The translations under genes were made by a program, and so were the position numbers. Source: Rhyacophila brunnea (taxonomy: Eukaryota > Arthropoda > Insecta > Trichoptera > Rhyacophilidae). Taken from it: a DNA stretch of 64,000 nt. Where the stretch lies: NCBI GenBank assembly GCA_022495005.1, contig JAGYXB010002071.1, forward strand, positions 802,440-866,439, read 5' to 3'. The notes beneath the pieces are model-generated. The model did no database searches. It worked only from the letters and a program-made list of their open reading frames with translations, and had not been told where the DNA came from. The first letter of the stretch is position 1. Each line of letters begins with the position of its first letter. Below, one piece after another: positions 24,226 to 36,960 of this stretch.

Positions 24226-27200
24226 ACAGCGCAGTACCTACCACGTGATATCTAATATCAATGTGTACGATATAACATTACCCACACGTCGGTAGCATTT
24301 TATTTTTAACGGTTTATATTTTTAATTTGAAGTGTTCTTGAGCTGTTTTCGTATAATGAAAACAATAAAGAAAAATAAGATATTAAAGGACAGTGTCGTC
24401 AAGGCATATTATTGACTGATCTATGGATGTTACATACGTCAAAATACAGGGATAACCGCAGTGTAACTTAGAAAAACAGCTTTTCAACGTATAACATCGC
24501 AGGAATAACTTCAATGGCCCTGATTGTAAAGAGCCTTCTGGTTTGGGTTTCTGGTACACTTATGTGTTGCAAGCTTTTAGTAAAGATATACGATTTTTCT
24601 TTTTTAACACATTTATCGTTTACTCGATGGTAATCAAGGTGGTGATGTTTGCCTATTCATGGTTTGATTTTTCACTAACCACCTCACAGAATAAGATTAC
24701 TTTTGGCTGCCGCTACTGAAAATGGGCATTTCACCTCTCTAGATACACCTACTGTGGGCGCATTGTACTCGCGTTGCGGCGGGCTGGTAAAAATAATGCA
24801 TGAGAACTGTTACACGCATCAGCCATTCGACTTTCCCATTAAATTTTACGCTTTACAAGGCATTGCACCCCCAGACGGTTGGCGAGTCCCACAACCGTAA
24901 AGACTACTTCGCCGAAGCATTCCGTTACACATTCCTTAAATAATTTTATAAATTATATTAATCTGAATATACACAAAATTTAAGAATGTAGAAGAGTCCA
25001 AGAATATATTGAAAACTAACAAAAACATTGTAATCATATCATTGGTTATAAAAATCTTTGTATACCTATACAATAGGTAACAAGAAATATATAATTAAGT
25101 ATATACCTATTTTATGGCCATATCCAGTGATGTAGTGGGACCTGAGGGCACCCGGCATTTCATTTGAGTAGCTCTCATTAATATTATGTTAAATATGTAG
25201 GTGTATTTATACTTACTAAACTGGGCGTAAAAATGCGAGAAAAACGTTTAGTCAGTCCGATTCCTAAGTATATGTCTACGATTTTTTTATTGCCGTTTTA
25301 CTTAAGCAACGCATAATCGACAACCGCTAGACGATAATATAATATGTTGTAAGACACGCATTTCAGGGACGGTTTAGGCATAATGACTTGATGCGGGCAC
25401 GTGCAGGGGTCTAAAATATATGTCAGTCAAGACAAAAAGAAAATTAGAAGTGTATCGGACAACGAGATGTGTTGAATATGAAATACGCAACAAATAATCA
25501 TTGACAGTTACAAAGTTTTCGGTACCTAAGCATAAAAATATTGAAAAATTTGCTTTAGGATAAGTAGTGGGAAGGGGTTGATTAGGATTTAAAAATTAGA
25601 GATCGGGTAGTTATTGTATTAAGCACTGGGCATATCGACTTTTTTTCAGCAACCAAAAATAAAAATTATGTCTTACGATATACCGTCGATATTTACAGCG
25701 CACTCCAACATTAAAATAAGTACTACTAACTTTTTCTAATCAATACTGGAATCACTCCTTGAAATGGAGTATATATACCTTGACGTAGCACTGGTTTTTC
25801 ATGATATTTACACCGAGCACCTACGTAATAATGAATAGAATATGTGAACAAAAACGTTGTTCAATAAATGATTTAATGCGGCTCCGCCAGGGATAACTTG
25901 AATGTTTCGAGAGGAGATTTTACGCGCACGAATAAGTGGCCATGGAATACTTACGAGAATATTATAATACACATAATAATATATTCATTACAAAAATGCT
26001 GTTTATGAAGTACATATTTATTTATCAGTTATCGAAGAGCAATTCTACTCTAGGCATACGTTGAAGACCCATTCATAAATCATGAGATCCGTCACGGTAA
26101 AACGGACTAAATAATAAATTGATGACGTCGGTTTATTCCCAAACTATCGAATGCCAGAATAGTTAAAATATAACTGGGATTACTGAGGTTACCTGAGCTT
26201 TAAGCTATTTTAAATGGTGCTTCCTGTGCCTCAACGACGGCGACGATCCCATTAAAATCACATTTAGAATAGGATAGCGATATCATTTACAGGATGGGCA
26301 GCAATTTTTTTTTTATGGAAAGAGTTCAAGATGTTTAAAGAATTAGAGTAGGTAGTAGTACTGTACTTCATGTTGAATTCTGTAGTTATGGCCAAACGGG
26401 TACTGAGAAGAAGAAAAATACACGATATTTCCTGCCGATGGATAATTAATTACACGAAACCAGCGTCCGAGGAACGCTTTCTTATCAAAACTGAGATGAG
26501 AACAATGATCCGAGCGGTATTTTCTGTTTAGTTACCACGAAGCCCTCCCCGCATGAGCCGATTTTAGTGAGTAATGTTTTACCAAGTGCATAGCCAACAC
26601 GCTAGTGTTGCCATAATATAATTTATAAAAACATCGCTTGTAAAATTATAACATTGGAATAAATATTCGATATCTGGCAACACTACGACACGCACGCTGT
26701 CACACATATTTTCGAATAACCCAGGAGGAAAGGGTCGCGGAGGAAGCGTGAAGGAGGCGAGGCAAATGCGTGAAAAAGTTCGTCATGTTTTGAAGGACAA
26801 ACACATGGAATAGCTCTATCTATATTTTTCTATAATCTAAGGTTACCACATATAGCTTTTCATTGAAGCAACGCGGAAAACACATTGCTTATTGCAAACT
26901 AAAAACCCTTGTCATTCGGGCATTTTTTGGTTCGCTAGATGAACGCATCGCAGTGCATACGCAGCCTGCGCATTGCATGCCTCTAACCGGTTTTAAAATG
27001 GCCGATTTTCATGACGAAGGTACTAGCCTACGTAGCTCCATCACCGATGGATTAGCACCACGTCACAAACAAACAAAATAAGCGACAAAATAAATATCAT
27101 ATGTCCCGAAGAATATTCGATACATAGTAAAAAAAAAAAAAAAAGTAATAATGATCGCTGAAAGAAAATATTTTGATGTAAAGAAATACGTCTGAGATTT

Positions 27201-30185
27201 GGATGTTTTCTTAGTGATATTATTATTTTCAAAACAATAGTCTTCAGAAGAGACATGATATATTGTTGTTGTTTTATTCATATCCGTATCAATATGTACA
27301 TTATTATGTGCTATTTATTTATTTAGATCAGTGATTCCCAAATCAGACGCTATACATCCAAGGGAGGCGCTAGAAAACAAGGGGCGCACGACTTCTCGAA
27401 AGGGACAAGTAAAAGAAATCGATCTTCAAGTTTTGTTGCTAATATGAATCACTGTTATCTGTTATGAAGTCACGAGGCTTCCAGGTCGAACGACAAACAT
27501 CACATTTAAATAGTTTTTCTAAGGCTTATGTCATTTAAGGTGTTTTTTTAGTAATGATACATTCTGATTATAATAATATAGTCGTTATATCTTGTAAACA
27601 TCATAAATTTAAAAAAAGAGACAGTAAAACTGATAAATTGCTGTTTTATATAGAAATTAAAAACTGAACAACAACGACTCGTGTGTTTAAGTTTGCAAAA
27701 TTCTCCGTTGTATAGGCACGATTTAGTAAGTTTTTTTTGATTTTTGAAAAAAAGAACGTGTATGCAAATACCTTAAATAAAAATCGATTCGGTAACACAA
27801 GCATCGAATTCAATAAACATCTAATCAAGATGGTTTTAAAAACGTTATGTTTGAGTTCTATTACGTAAACACCAATTCAATTTTTAAAAAAATCTAATTA
27901 TTGACAACACTGAGATTTATCAGTTTAGAATAAACATAGCATTTAATATATTCCCAATGTTTCTTTGACGGTGGGTGGGACGAAGGGGTGGCCACTGATG
28001 AATTATATTCATAAATGCTCTAAAACAGGGGCGGCATCAGTAATCTGAAAAAGTATTAGGAATTCTAATTTAGACGTTCAATATTAACAACACCCAATAT
28101 ACGAGTGGCGGCATGGACGTTTTTTATGCCGTGGGTCACGACTCTAATCATGTGTGTCCTTGGACCTAAGTATTGATTATATTTTGCTTGTGTAAGAAGA
28201 CCAATCGTCAGATTTTGAATATTTATTTTAATTTAATTTACAATACTGACTAAGTATACTAATCCAGACATCGATTTAACAACCAATGGGACGACTTTCA
28301 TATTATTACGTTTAAACGAATTTTCTAAATTACCTTAAATAAATGTAATCATTAATAGGTATAATCTTGTATTGCAAATCTAACACGAGTCCAAAAAGTA
28401 GTCTGACATTATAAAGGTTAACGACACTACGTTTACTTCTTATGGCAACATTCAAGCAACCTCCGAGTGTTTTAATTGAGTAATATTTTACCGCAAGATG
28501 TATGGATAACTGTGTACTACATACATACATACATAATTTAAATTAATAAAAATATAAACTTTGACATTTTGACAAGTTCATGTGACGGCAAGAATGTACA
28601 GATATCGCATATTATTACGATCTGATTTAAACATGAAAAAAATCTGCGTGTATGTTAACATATTTAGTAATATGTATCTACATACATCCACGTACACGTC
28701 ATTACGTTACTACAAGTTACTTCAAGACAGCGGGCGTGTTCTAGGTTTGTTACAGTCAGACCGTCGCGAGTAATTCAGCGCATACAGACTGATTCAAAAG
28801 TTATTTGTAGACCACGGCCAGGTTAACTAGATACCGTCGTACAAGCGATAATTCTGAACACCTGGCAAGCCGTGATACCGGCCCTTGTAATTCATCAACC
28901 TCATTTATCATATCATTTATCAAAAAAGTACCGTCAAGTGCCGCGCTCTGGGTAACCCAACAAATAAATATCGTGCGAGTTATAGTGCAACCAGACCACG
29001 GAGCCAGCCTCAACAGCATAAAAGGTCAGCGCCTGGCATCCTAACATAACCCCTCCAGCATCCACATCCACCATCATAAGCATTCCATCAAAACCAATTA
29101 CAGTCCACTATAAAAAGCGCAACCAGATACTTATTCAAAATTTAAATGAATACATATATCTTTCATGGCAGGCACATATGGTAAAAATCTAACAAAAAGT
29201 TGTGTACCTACATTATACATGAACTTTCAGATAAAACTCGCCAAAAACATATTAATAATTATTTTAAAACGAAACGAATAGCAAAAATTAATAAATTATA
29301 GGTAATTATACCGATAACTGCCGACCGATATAGTAAATTTTACTTTTCTGATATTTAGTGCAATTGAGGGTTGATCGTCTGACAAATAGTTTTAATTTCA
29401 AAACACAATACGATGTAAAAAATATACTAATATTAAAACTATTTACGCTTGAAATACAATCGTTTACCGCAAATATTCAATACTATATTCTATTCGCAGT
29501 AAGAAGTCAGATAGTTAAATCGGACCTGCTGTCCCTGTCTTTTTATTTATGTAATATTCATTGTATCTATATCATAAAAGTAAAATTCCATTGACGATTG
29601 TAAAATTTAATGTTACACCATATTGCCGAGTGTTGATATTAGCGCGACTGCGGTAAATTCTACTAACCACTGCGCGAGAGAAATTTAAAAACGAGACAGC
29701 ATGCATATTCCAGCTAGATGCCATCTGAATTCGCATCGATAATAATAAAAAACGTTGTCGTAAATTCCCAATTAGCATTAGGGATGCATAATAAAAGTTA
29801 AATCGTTATTCCCTGATCTTAGCTACGTTAAAATCTACAATATTTCGCCGTTTGTATAGTACAAAATATGCCCACGCATACAATTAACGTCATCTCCACA
29901 ATCAGTCGATTCGACGTGTTTATTATCCTTCAGCACCATTAACATCACTTTCCCGAAAGCCAACAAGGCAATTATTGTAATTTTATAATATTACTCTATC
30001 ACAGAGAGGCAAATGTCGCGCGACGGAGACGACAAATATTATAATTCGCCCTGTGATAACGTAAATTACTCTGAAGATCGTAAACAAACCGTCGACATGT
30101 TATTATCATTGTTTTATTAATTATACAAGCCTCAGAATTTCGGTGAAATCAAAAGAGCATCCCCGATATATTTTACACCTACATA
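24226..30185. other. Long stretch without a gene
   Basis: Nearly 6 kb of AT-rich DNA. A CAGTGATTCCCAAA word at about 27330 resembles a hAT terminus but has no partner I can find. AGTGTTGCCA and TGGCAACACT at about 26603 and 26673 form a small inverted pair. A TACA microsatellite lies near 28520. A GC-richer patch at 28720-29110 resembles a retroelement leader but has no coding support. Confidence 0.4.
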
Positions 30186-30193
30186 TTATTATT

Positions 30194-31272
30194 CAGTGGC
30201 GAAGGCTCCATACTAAGCGATTATTTAAAGCTTACCTTCTATTTTCAAGTATTTAATTTAAATAAATAAATATCTATATTATCTAGGACTAGGTAATATA
30301 ATAAAAATATTGAGTGTCATCTATCGTCAGAATTTAGAAGTAGGGCGTTTAACTTAGTCAAGTTTCGAATCAAAAATAAATGACGGACAAAATCCTCCCC
30401 GTTTTTTCTACCGCTATTGCGTCGCCAACTTCATATATTATGTCTGCATATTTGTTACAGATTTATAAGCGCTACAGGACAAGCTTCCACTCTATGTTGA
30501 TTTGTTTATTGTCGATGACTATCTTTTTAAGCTAATAATAAATAATAAGGATGATTAAAAAAAAACTATTGTGTTCGATCACATAGAATTTATAAAGTGT
30601 TATTAAAAATAAATATTGTATTTCGTGATTATTATTTAGGTTACTTCAGTCATAGACAAACATAACATGCTGTTCATAGTTTATGTCATATTGGCATTTC
30701 AAAGACGGCGATAAAGTTTTATTTTAGAATACAAAATTCAGTGTATTACTGTGTTTTGAATGTGAATAAATTATCTCATATTGTACCGAAATCATTCGTC
30801 AGTGTTTTAAATATATAAGTATTTATTAAATTGTCTAGTGTTCCGATTGAAGTTGAAAATTGTTGTGCGATCATTCCCGAGTTGACGTTTCTTCAAAAAT
30901 CAAAAATTATCAAAGCTCCTTCTAAGGATTCGTTTAGATTTGAATACAGCAAAAAAACTTATATTAGACATTTTCACAACAATTTATATGATAAATATTC
31001 GTTTTTAATAGGCAGTTATACATTAAACAAACTTTTTTGTTGGCCATGCGTATTGTTTGCTAAAGAAAAGTCTGCGTGGAATTCTACGGGCATAAGTGAT
31101 TTAAATAATTTGACACATTCAGCGGTGAAACATATGTGTGTTGTTGTCATTAGTGTGCACCTATTCATCAGTAGTAATATCGTAAGTATTATATTCTTAT
31201 TTGTGTATAAGTGTGGTCTTTTTCTCTGATCTCCACAGCTTACATCTTTCCAAAAGTCACCCTTCGCCACTG
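30194..31272 (+). mobile_element. hAT element with ZMYM1-like transposase fragment
   Basis: The 1079-bp unit begins CAGTGGCGAAGG and ends CCTTCGCCACTG, an exact inverted pair with hAT CAG...CTG form. Flanking 8-mers (TTATTATT and TATTATAT) are only a partial match, so the duplication has decayed or one end was replaced. Left and right ends are homologous to those of the shorter copy at 45107-45640, which does carry a good duplication. It contains a transposase N-terminal frame. Confidence 0.75.
30831..31229 (+). pseudogene. hAT transposase fragment with TTF-type zinc finger (ZMYM1-like)
   Basis: The frame opens without an ATG (TTG at 30831), so the true start is lost or in an upstream exon. 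Residues of about 40 to 100 give FRFEYSKKTYIRHFHNNLYD, then LNKLFCWPCVLFAKEKSAWN and STGISDLNNLTHSAVKH. This is the TTF-type zinc finger that precedes the catalytic domain of ZMYM1-like hAT transposases, with the CWPC cysteine pair kept. After SAVKHM the frame runs into terminal non-coding sequence shared with the 45-kb copy, so the catalytic core is deleted. It is not expected to be functional. Confidence 0.75.
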
Positions 31273-31553
31273 TATTATATAGGTGTAGACTGTAGATTAT
31301 AATGTAGTGCCAAGAAATACTATTTAAAAAAAAACGTGAAAGCAAACCCTATGATTTTTAAGTATTTTATGGCGTACCTGGGAATTAAGCTAGGAAACTT
31401 TTAAGTATTGCATTGCATGTAATAAACGTAATGGAGTTATTATACTCTGCCTACAATAAAATTGCAAAACATCAGCTATCGAAACCATAATCGCATTCAC
31501 ATACATATTGTTACCAACGTAATAGTTAATTACAACACGTGTGAACCGATATA

Positions 31554-32856
31554 CGAGGGTGGGTCAATAAGTCCTTAGAAAAGCCGACAGGTGGCGCGAC
31601 TAGTACTGTAAGCGGTTTGTTTTCATGCAGCGGCACTACCGATTCAGTATGCTGCGAAGTTTCAATCAGATTGGTCGGGTTGTTGTGTGTTTCTCGTACA
31701 TTTAAAAAAAAAATTTGCTTGTTGAAAATGGAAAAATGGAAAATGGAGAAAATTGAGTTTAGAGCTGTTATTAAACATTTTAATATAAAAGGGTTAACAG
31801 CAAAGGAAATAAAAAATGAGTTGGATTTAGTTCACGGCATATCTGCTCCTTCACTTGCAACTATTTATAACTGGTTAAATGAATTTAAACGTGGTCTTAC
31901 ATCAACAAAGGATGAACCACGCTCAGGACGTCCTGTAGAGGTGACTACACCAGAAATGATCAATAAAATCCACGATATGGTGTTAAGTGACCGAAGATTA
32001 AAGTTGAATGAGATAATTGAGGTTACAGGGATCTCAAAAGGTAGCGTCATTTCTATTTTACATGACAAATTGGGCATGAAAAATATTTCTGCAAGATGGG
32101 TGCCGCGTTTGCTCACAGTCGACAATAAACGCAATAGGGTGGTGGCCTCTAAAGCCCTGTTGTCGCTCATGCAACGCAATCCGGATGAATTTTTTCGTCG
32201 CTTTGTGACTGTAGATGAAACATGGATACACCACTATACTCCCGAGACGAAAGAACAGTCAAAGCAGTGGATTGCGAAAGGCGAACCATGTCCAAAGAAG
32301 GCGAAAACCGTAAAATCAGCTGGTAAGGTTATGGCTACTGTATTTTGGGATGCACGTGAAATTATTTTCGTTGACTATTTGGAAAAAGGAAAAACAATAA
32401 CAGGGGATTATTATGCATCTTTATTGGACCAGCTAAAAAACAAAATTGAAGAAAAACGGCCTCATTTAAACAGGAAAAAAATCCTCTTTCATCAGGACAA
32501 TGCCCGTGTTCACACATGTTTACGATCAATGGCTAAAATTGAAGAATTGAAATTGGAATTGGTCGACCACCCACCGTATTCGCCAGATTTAGCCCCCAGT
32601 GACTTTTTCCTTTTCCCAAACTTAAAAAAATGGCTAAGTGGACAACGTTTTTTTTCAAATGAAGAAGTCATCGATCGGACAAATGCTTATTTTGAGGACC
32701 TTCCGAAAACTTATTTTTCTGACGGTTTAAAAAATATTGAGAAACGTCTAACCAAGTGTATTGAGCTCCAAGGAGATTATGTTGAGAAATAAAAAAAAAA
32801 TACAAAAATAAAAACTGTTTTAATGCTTTTTCTAAGGAATTATTGACCCACCCTCG
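31554..32856 (+). mobile_element. Mariner element, irritans type, structurally complete (copy 1)
   Basis: A 1303-bp element with roughly 28-bp terminal inverted repeats beginning CGAGGGTGGGTCAATAAG on the left. The right repeat differs at one base in the first 20. TA dinucleotides flank it (31552-31553 and 32857-32858), the mariner target duplication. It holds one uninterrupted transposase gene. Two damaged relatives lie at 51875 and 54826. Confidence 0.95.
31728..32792 (+). CDS. Mariner transposase, intact, 354 aa
   Basis: This enzyme would cut and paste its own element by recognising the terminal repeats and joining the DNA at TA. The N-terminal helix-turn-helix region (about residues 1-110) includes IKHFNIKGLTAKEIKNEL and a second segment IEVTGISKGSVISILHDKLG. 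The linker has the WVPRLLT motif. The catalytic triad is complete: Asp in VTVDETWIHHYTPE, Asp in FHQDNARVH, and Asp in YSPDLAPSDFFLFP, with 34 residues between the last two (D,D34D). About 350 aa is the usual mariner length. The ATG at 31728 is chosen because upstream in-frame codons lie in untranslated leader; a second ATG six codons later would give 349 aa. Sequence resembles Himar1-class (irritans) proteins. Confidence 0.92.
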   Translation: MEKWKMEKIEFRAVIKHFNIKGLTAKEIKNELDLVHGISAPSLATIYNWLNEFKRGLTSTKDEPRSGRPVEVTTPEMINKIHDMVLSDRRLKLNEIIEVTGISKGSVISILHDKLGMKNISARWVPRLLTVDNKRNRVVASKALLSLMQRNPDEFFRRFVTVDETWIHHYTPETKEQSKQWIAKGEPCPKKAKTVKSAGKVMATVFWDAREIIFVDYLEKGKTITGDYYASLLDQLKNKIEEKRPHLNRKKILFHQDNARVHTCLRSMAKIEELKLELVDHPPYSPDLAPSDFFLFPNLKKWLSGQRFFSNEEVIDRTNAYFEDLPKTYFSDGLKNIEKRLTKCIELQGDYVEK

Positions 32857-32924
32857 TATTATTTGTAATCGTATTGCAGAGCCAGTTTGATTTTTGTTTG
32901 AAAGTGGCGCCGTTATAGCAAGAT

Positions 32925-33125
32925 CTCTGTCTCCGGCGAAACAGTACATAAGCGCTGGTGCAGTGCGGCCTCCAGGAACTCCGGGTTAGATTCCCAATGA
33001 GTCACAATATATTGTTATGTGATTTTCTGAAAGCCTGGGTATTTGTGCTTGTTTCCTTATATTACTAAATACACTACTGTTTCCAACACTACTGTCATTG
33101 GGCCTCTTGCCCTGTCAGTGTTATA
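32925..33125 (+). repeat. SINE-B copy 1
   Basis: A tRNA-like head with GGTGCAGTGCGGC and a B-box-like GGGTTAGATTCCC is followed by the family core TGTGATTTTCTGAAAGCC and GGGTATTTGTG. The same core is found at 41840-41945 and, in part, at 56113-56280. It lies about 70 bp beyond the mariner right end. Confidence 0.6.
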
Positions 33126-33135
33126 AGGAATATAT

Positions 33136-33362
33136 ATATCGTCGCTTAAGAAACAACACCGCGGAAGTCAATTAATTAAAATTTTCAGGGCAAACAAAAC
33201 CGTCTCAAAAATTGAAAATTGATACCTTTCCTAACTTATTTTTTGAAACACAAAAAAATAAGTTGAAAGGTATCAATATTCAATTTTTTGAGACGGTTTT
33301 TGTTTGCCCCTGAAAATTTTAATTAATTGACTTCCGCGGTGTTGTTTCTTAAGCGACGATAT
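33136..33362. mobile_element. 227-bp near-perfect foldback MITE
   Basis: The arms run ATCGTCGCTTAAGAAACAAC inward for about 105 bp, with a few bases of loop near 33248. Mismatches are few. The boundaries are consistent with a TA target duplication. No coding sequence. Transcription across it would give a long hairpin RNA. Confidence 0.75.
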
Positions 33363-35204
33363 GTTTAAATGAAATTATGACATGAATACAAATAACTGAA
33401 AAAGGGTCAGCTTTCCTTCTACCATGTCACTGTTAATACGCAGCCGATTCAAAAATATAACTTCCCTATGCTAGTTTTTGTCGGGCCGAGAGAGCGTGTT
33501 GCAATTTCCAACCCCGCCAAAAAGTTAAAAAATCAATTCCATAACCATGTATAATTACCATATAAATGTGCTTTGGTGTACATTAGTATCAAAATAAATG
33601 TGTTTGGTTGGACCCGATGGTAAAATAAGTACCTATCCTTCGAACCTAAATCATAAATACAGTTTCCTGTCATTCCTCGTAAAGTACCATAAACCCTAGT
33701 ATCACACCACCCAAAAAGACCTCACATCACTGAATAAAAATATAGGAATACATTTTAAAGATTAGCATATTATTCTCATTATTAATAATTATTATTATTA
33801 TAATAAGTTGAGTTTTTTAAATTTTTTAGTTATTCTTTTAAACTGTTTGGTTTGGCAACTGATATTTCAAACAACATGAATGTATGTGCACGTGCTTCTC
33901 TTTTTGAGAGAATATGGAACATATTGAGTGTTTTGAACTTTTCCTAATATTTTCCCGTCGTCAATTTTTCTTTAAAAAAATCCACGCAGAATTAAATTTG
34001 AGAGCTTTTTTTTATTTTCCTTGGCAAAATATATGTTTCTGTTCACCCAGCTTTTCAGCGAAAATTAAGAAAATCTGAACAGAACCCAGTCGAGAGCTTT
34101 TTTGAGCTCTTTCCCATAAAAATTCATCAATACGATCGACATTTGTCCCCTTATTGAAGCTTATCATAATTATTAAATTATGTGGAAGTAAGTATGCACT
34201 ACATAATATTGTAAATTTTAATTAATACACTAAATGCGATAAATAACAGACCTTGGTGATGACCAAAGCAGCTATCAATCCATATATTCGTACAATAAAC
34301 TGAACTGTCTAAATTTCATTATCTATAGAGAATAAAACATTTAAGTAAAATCGTCTGAGAAGGGTTCATATGTACATATTTCAAAAGGTGACAAGCACTC
34401 TCTCAGTGTCCATTTACTCGAGAATACAACAGTCAAATAAATCAGTCGGTACAAATTTTCAATCAACATACGGAAAGGTTATTCTCAGGTTTTAGTTCAC
34501 CCATGATGTGATGGAAATCAAATGTATATGGCTCGAAAGAGTCCCTCAGGACTATCTAGTTACTAGTACAAAGGAGGGCTACTAACAGGTGTCACCACAA
34601 TCGATGCTCATAAATTCACTGTAAAGTTGCTTTTCAAGTCAGCCAATTTATCGAGAAAGTATGGTCGATGCATAACACCTTTCTGTTCAAGAATAAACCG
34701 AGTTGCTACGATTCCCCTAACAATATACCTACTCTGCATTAATTATACTATTGACCAATTTGACAACTATGCGATGAGTCTTTCATTAAAATAATTACAT
34801 AATAAATAAATTATATAGTGTAACCTTGGTAAATTACTAAATTAAATGAGATTTTTAGGAAGAAACCCGCTGGGGTAAGGTGATAATGGGAAAGGTGTGG
34901 CATAGCGCGGAAAAATTACATAATAAACGAATCTATAAGGAAGCAAAGAAGAGAGTATATTATGATGTGACAGAGGTCGCGAATTAATGAAATGGCAATG
35001 GGCCGGACATGCTTTGAGTTATCACATCTCCACCCGCCATGTACATGCAGCCGCGATTTGTCACGGCCGCCTTCCATGACGCTATAAATGTGTCAGAATG
35101 AAAGAAAATTGTGCCACACTTCCTTGTCCCGAAATGAAGTCGCACGGGACTGATGTAGCAACCATGCACTTTGGTGCTTAAAGAAAGAGTTTTAGAAAAT
35201 AAAA
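33363..35204. other. No gene; possible retrotransposon scrap
   Basis: AT-rich DNA. Near 34980-35015 the plus strand encodes a short KWQWAGHA segment, like the conserved RTE C-terminal motif, but flanking frames are broken and the fragment is too short to annotate as an element. Confidence 0.4.
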
Positions 35205-35447
35205 ATGAATCTTAACTTTCTCTGCCGTCATTTATTTACCTTGAATGACATAAAGTGTCTTCGGTACCCGTGTACCGAAACTCTGCCGAAACAGGAGTCA
35301 GGAGTTGAAAGTGATGAATCTAAGGAGAGACCGGAATTAATCCGTCCTCCATATGACGGAGAAAATTTTTCAAACGCCACAAAGTTGGCTTTGGTTGATA
35401 TCAAGTCGGCGTCGCCAACTTGGTGCGCTCCGCAAGTGGACATTTAA
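35205..35447 (+). CDS. Unrecognised 80-codon open frame
   Basis: The frame starts at an ATG and has a balanced acidic/basic middle (PKQESGVESDESKERPELIR) unlike nearby chance frames. The opposite strand is also open. I recognise no domain. It lies just upstream of an RTE-like 3' end and may be retroelement-derived. Treat as hypothetical. Confidence 0.2.
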   Translation: MNLNFLCRHLFTLNDIKCLRYPCTETLPKQESGVESDESKERPELIRPPYDGENFSNATKLALVDIKSASPTWCAPQVDI

Positions 35448-35543
35448 TAGACAAATGCAGTCATACACTAGTTCAAGGGCCACTAAACGATCAATGCAGA
35501 CTTAAAACCCTCTGAATTTAACAAACTCATAAAGTTCGGCCGA

Positions 35544-35610
35544 TGTACGTGGCAGCAAAGTACTAAAGGAGGCCTTCATCCAGCAGTAGATTTCCCCCAG
35601 CTGATGATGA
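35544..35610 (+). repeat. RTE-like retrotransposon 3' end
   Basis: Plus-strand GTACGTGGCAGC, then GGAGGCCTTCATCCAGCAGT, then a CTGATGATGA tail. It is the reverse orientation of the 12175 and 23781 copies. About 65 bp remain. Confidence 0.6.
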
Positions 35611-36447
35611 ATTATATGCCTATTTAAAATAGTAAATTTTATTGTGTTGTGTTGTAATACTATACGATCACAAGTAAGAATTTAAAAACAAATTTATACT
35701 TATCTAAGTTAGTACATTAAGAGGGCGTAGTAAAAAGTAACCTATTGTCAATTACGCTGTTATCGCACCAAGGTATTCGATGTTGATAATGAGGGTGGTG
35801 GTACGTCCGAAGCGTTTTTGTGAGTGTTTTCGGTAATGCCATATTTCACGATAAGGCGTTCTCGCATAGTTAGTTAGTGTGGCGCGTACCGCGATGTTTG
35901 TCATTTCCGAGGAAATGTGCGTCCCGATAAAGAACGAGGTTTACGAAAATGGGCAATAAAACTTCCCAGACGCTGCGGTAAGTTTTTTATAATGACCACG
36001 TCGTGTGCGGCGCACTTGAAAAGGTATTTTCGGAATACACAAGTACATACGCCAGACTTATGGGACAAGACAGCCTAAACTTATTCCGTAATAAATTTTA
36101 CAAAATCAAGCTGTGATAGATATTTTCGTGCAACAACCTAAGGTATTTACGTGTATACAAACCAACAGGAATTTCATAAAAAAAACAACGTATCATTATT
36201 TATATAATATCAACTAGGTACCTACTGTAAAAAGAAGTTGTTATATATAGGTTCTATACGTTATGTTATCTGTTTGTAAGTGTCTTCGAAATATCTAGAG
36301 AAAATACTTTTAAATAGTAAAGACAAAAATAACCCTTCCGGTGGCATAATGCTATTTATGAATTTTATTAGCATGCAATGATTGTGACCGGGTCTACATC
36401 GGAAAAACCCTATGGGCATTTAATATTACTTAGAGTTAATGAAAAGC

Positions 36448-36960
36448 AATCATCATCATCATTTATGGCACTACAACCCTTGGCGGGTCTTGGCCTCCTT
36501 CAAAGCTTCCCCAACCCTGGATGATCCAGCGCCGACACTCTCCAGTTGCTTTGGCCGAGCATTCTTAAATATTCTGTGGCACAGTGCAGTGCAGTCAGCC
36601 GTCCAGGTCTTCTCTTGCGTTTGGGAGTTGCGTACATAGCGCGCCTTGCTAGTATATCCTCTGGCATATTATGCACGTGGCGGATCGAGCGCAGTTTCTG
36701 CTTTTCATATCCCAAGTGATCTTTACGCCCCTATAAAGTATAATATGTAGCCTCTCATTATACCTTGACCTCAAAATGCCACATTTTTGAACAGCCCAAA
36801 AGATTTTTCTTGAAGCTCTCCTCTCAAAGATAAAATAAACCATATTTCTCTCATCCAATTTTCTGAATGCCCAGCATTATTCATACGTACTGGGCGCAGG
36901 AGAGTTTTATAAAAGGTGTTTTGGTTTTCCTTGAGAGTACTACCTTGTTCTTTAGAAGCA
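36448..36960 (-). pseudogene. Second family of non-LTR retrotransposon, 3' end
   Basis: Minus-strand translation gives, with frame changes, a YKTLLRPVRM segment, an RYNERLHIILYRGVK segment, RSATCI, a basic Arg/Lys linker and a final EALKEAKTRQGL-CHK end. This order matches the C-terminus of RTE-like elements of the type annotated as F52C9.6-like. It differs from the 12175 family in sequence and tail (TGATGATGATG following TGCCATAAA). Multiple stops and shifts show it is dead. Confidence 0.65.

Noticed and set aside
27330..27420. CAGTGATTCCCAAA with GGGGCGC text, like a hAT end
   Set aside because: No partner terminus could be located, so it is at most a solo fragment.
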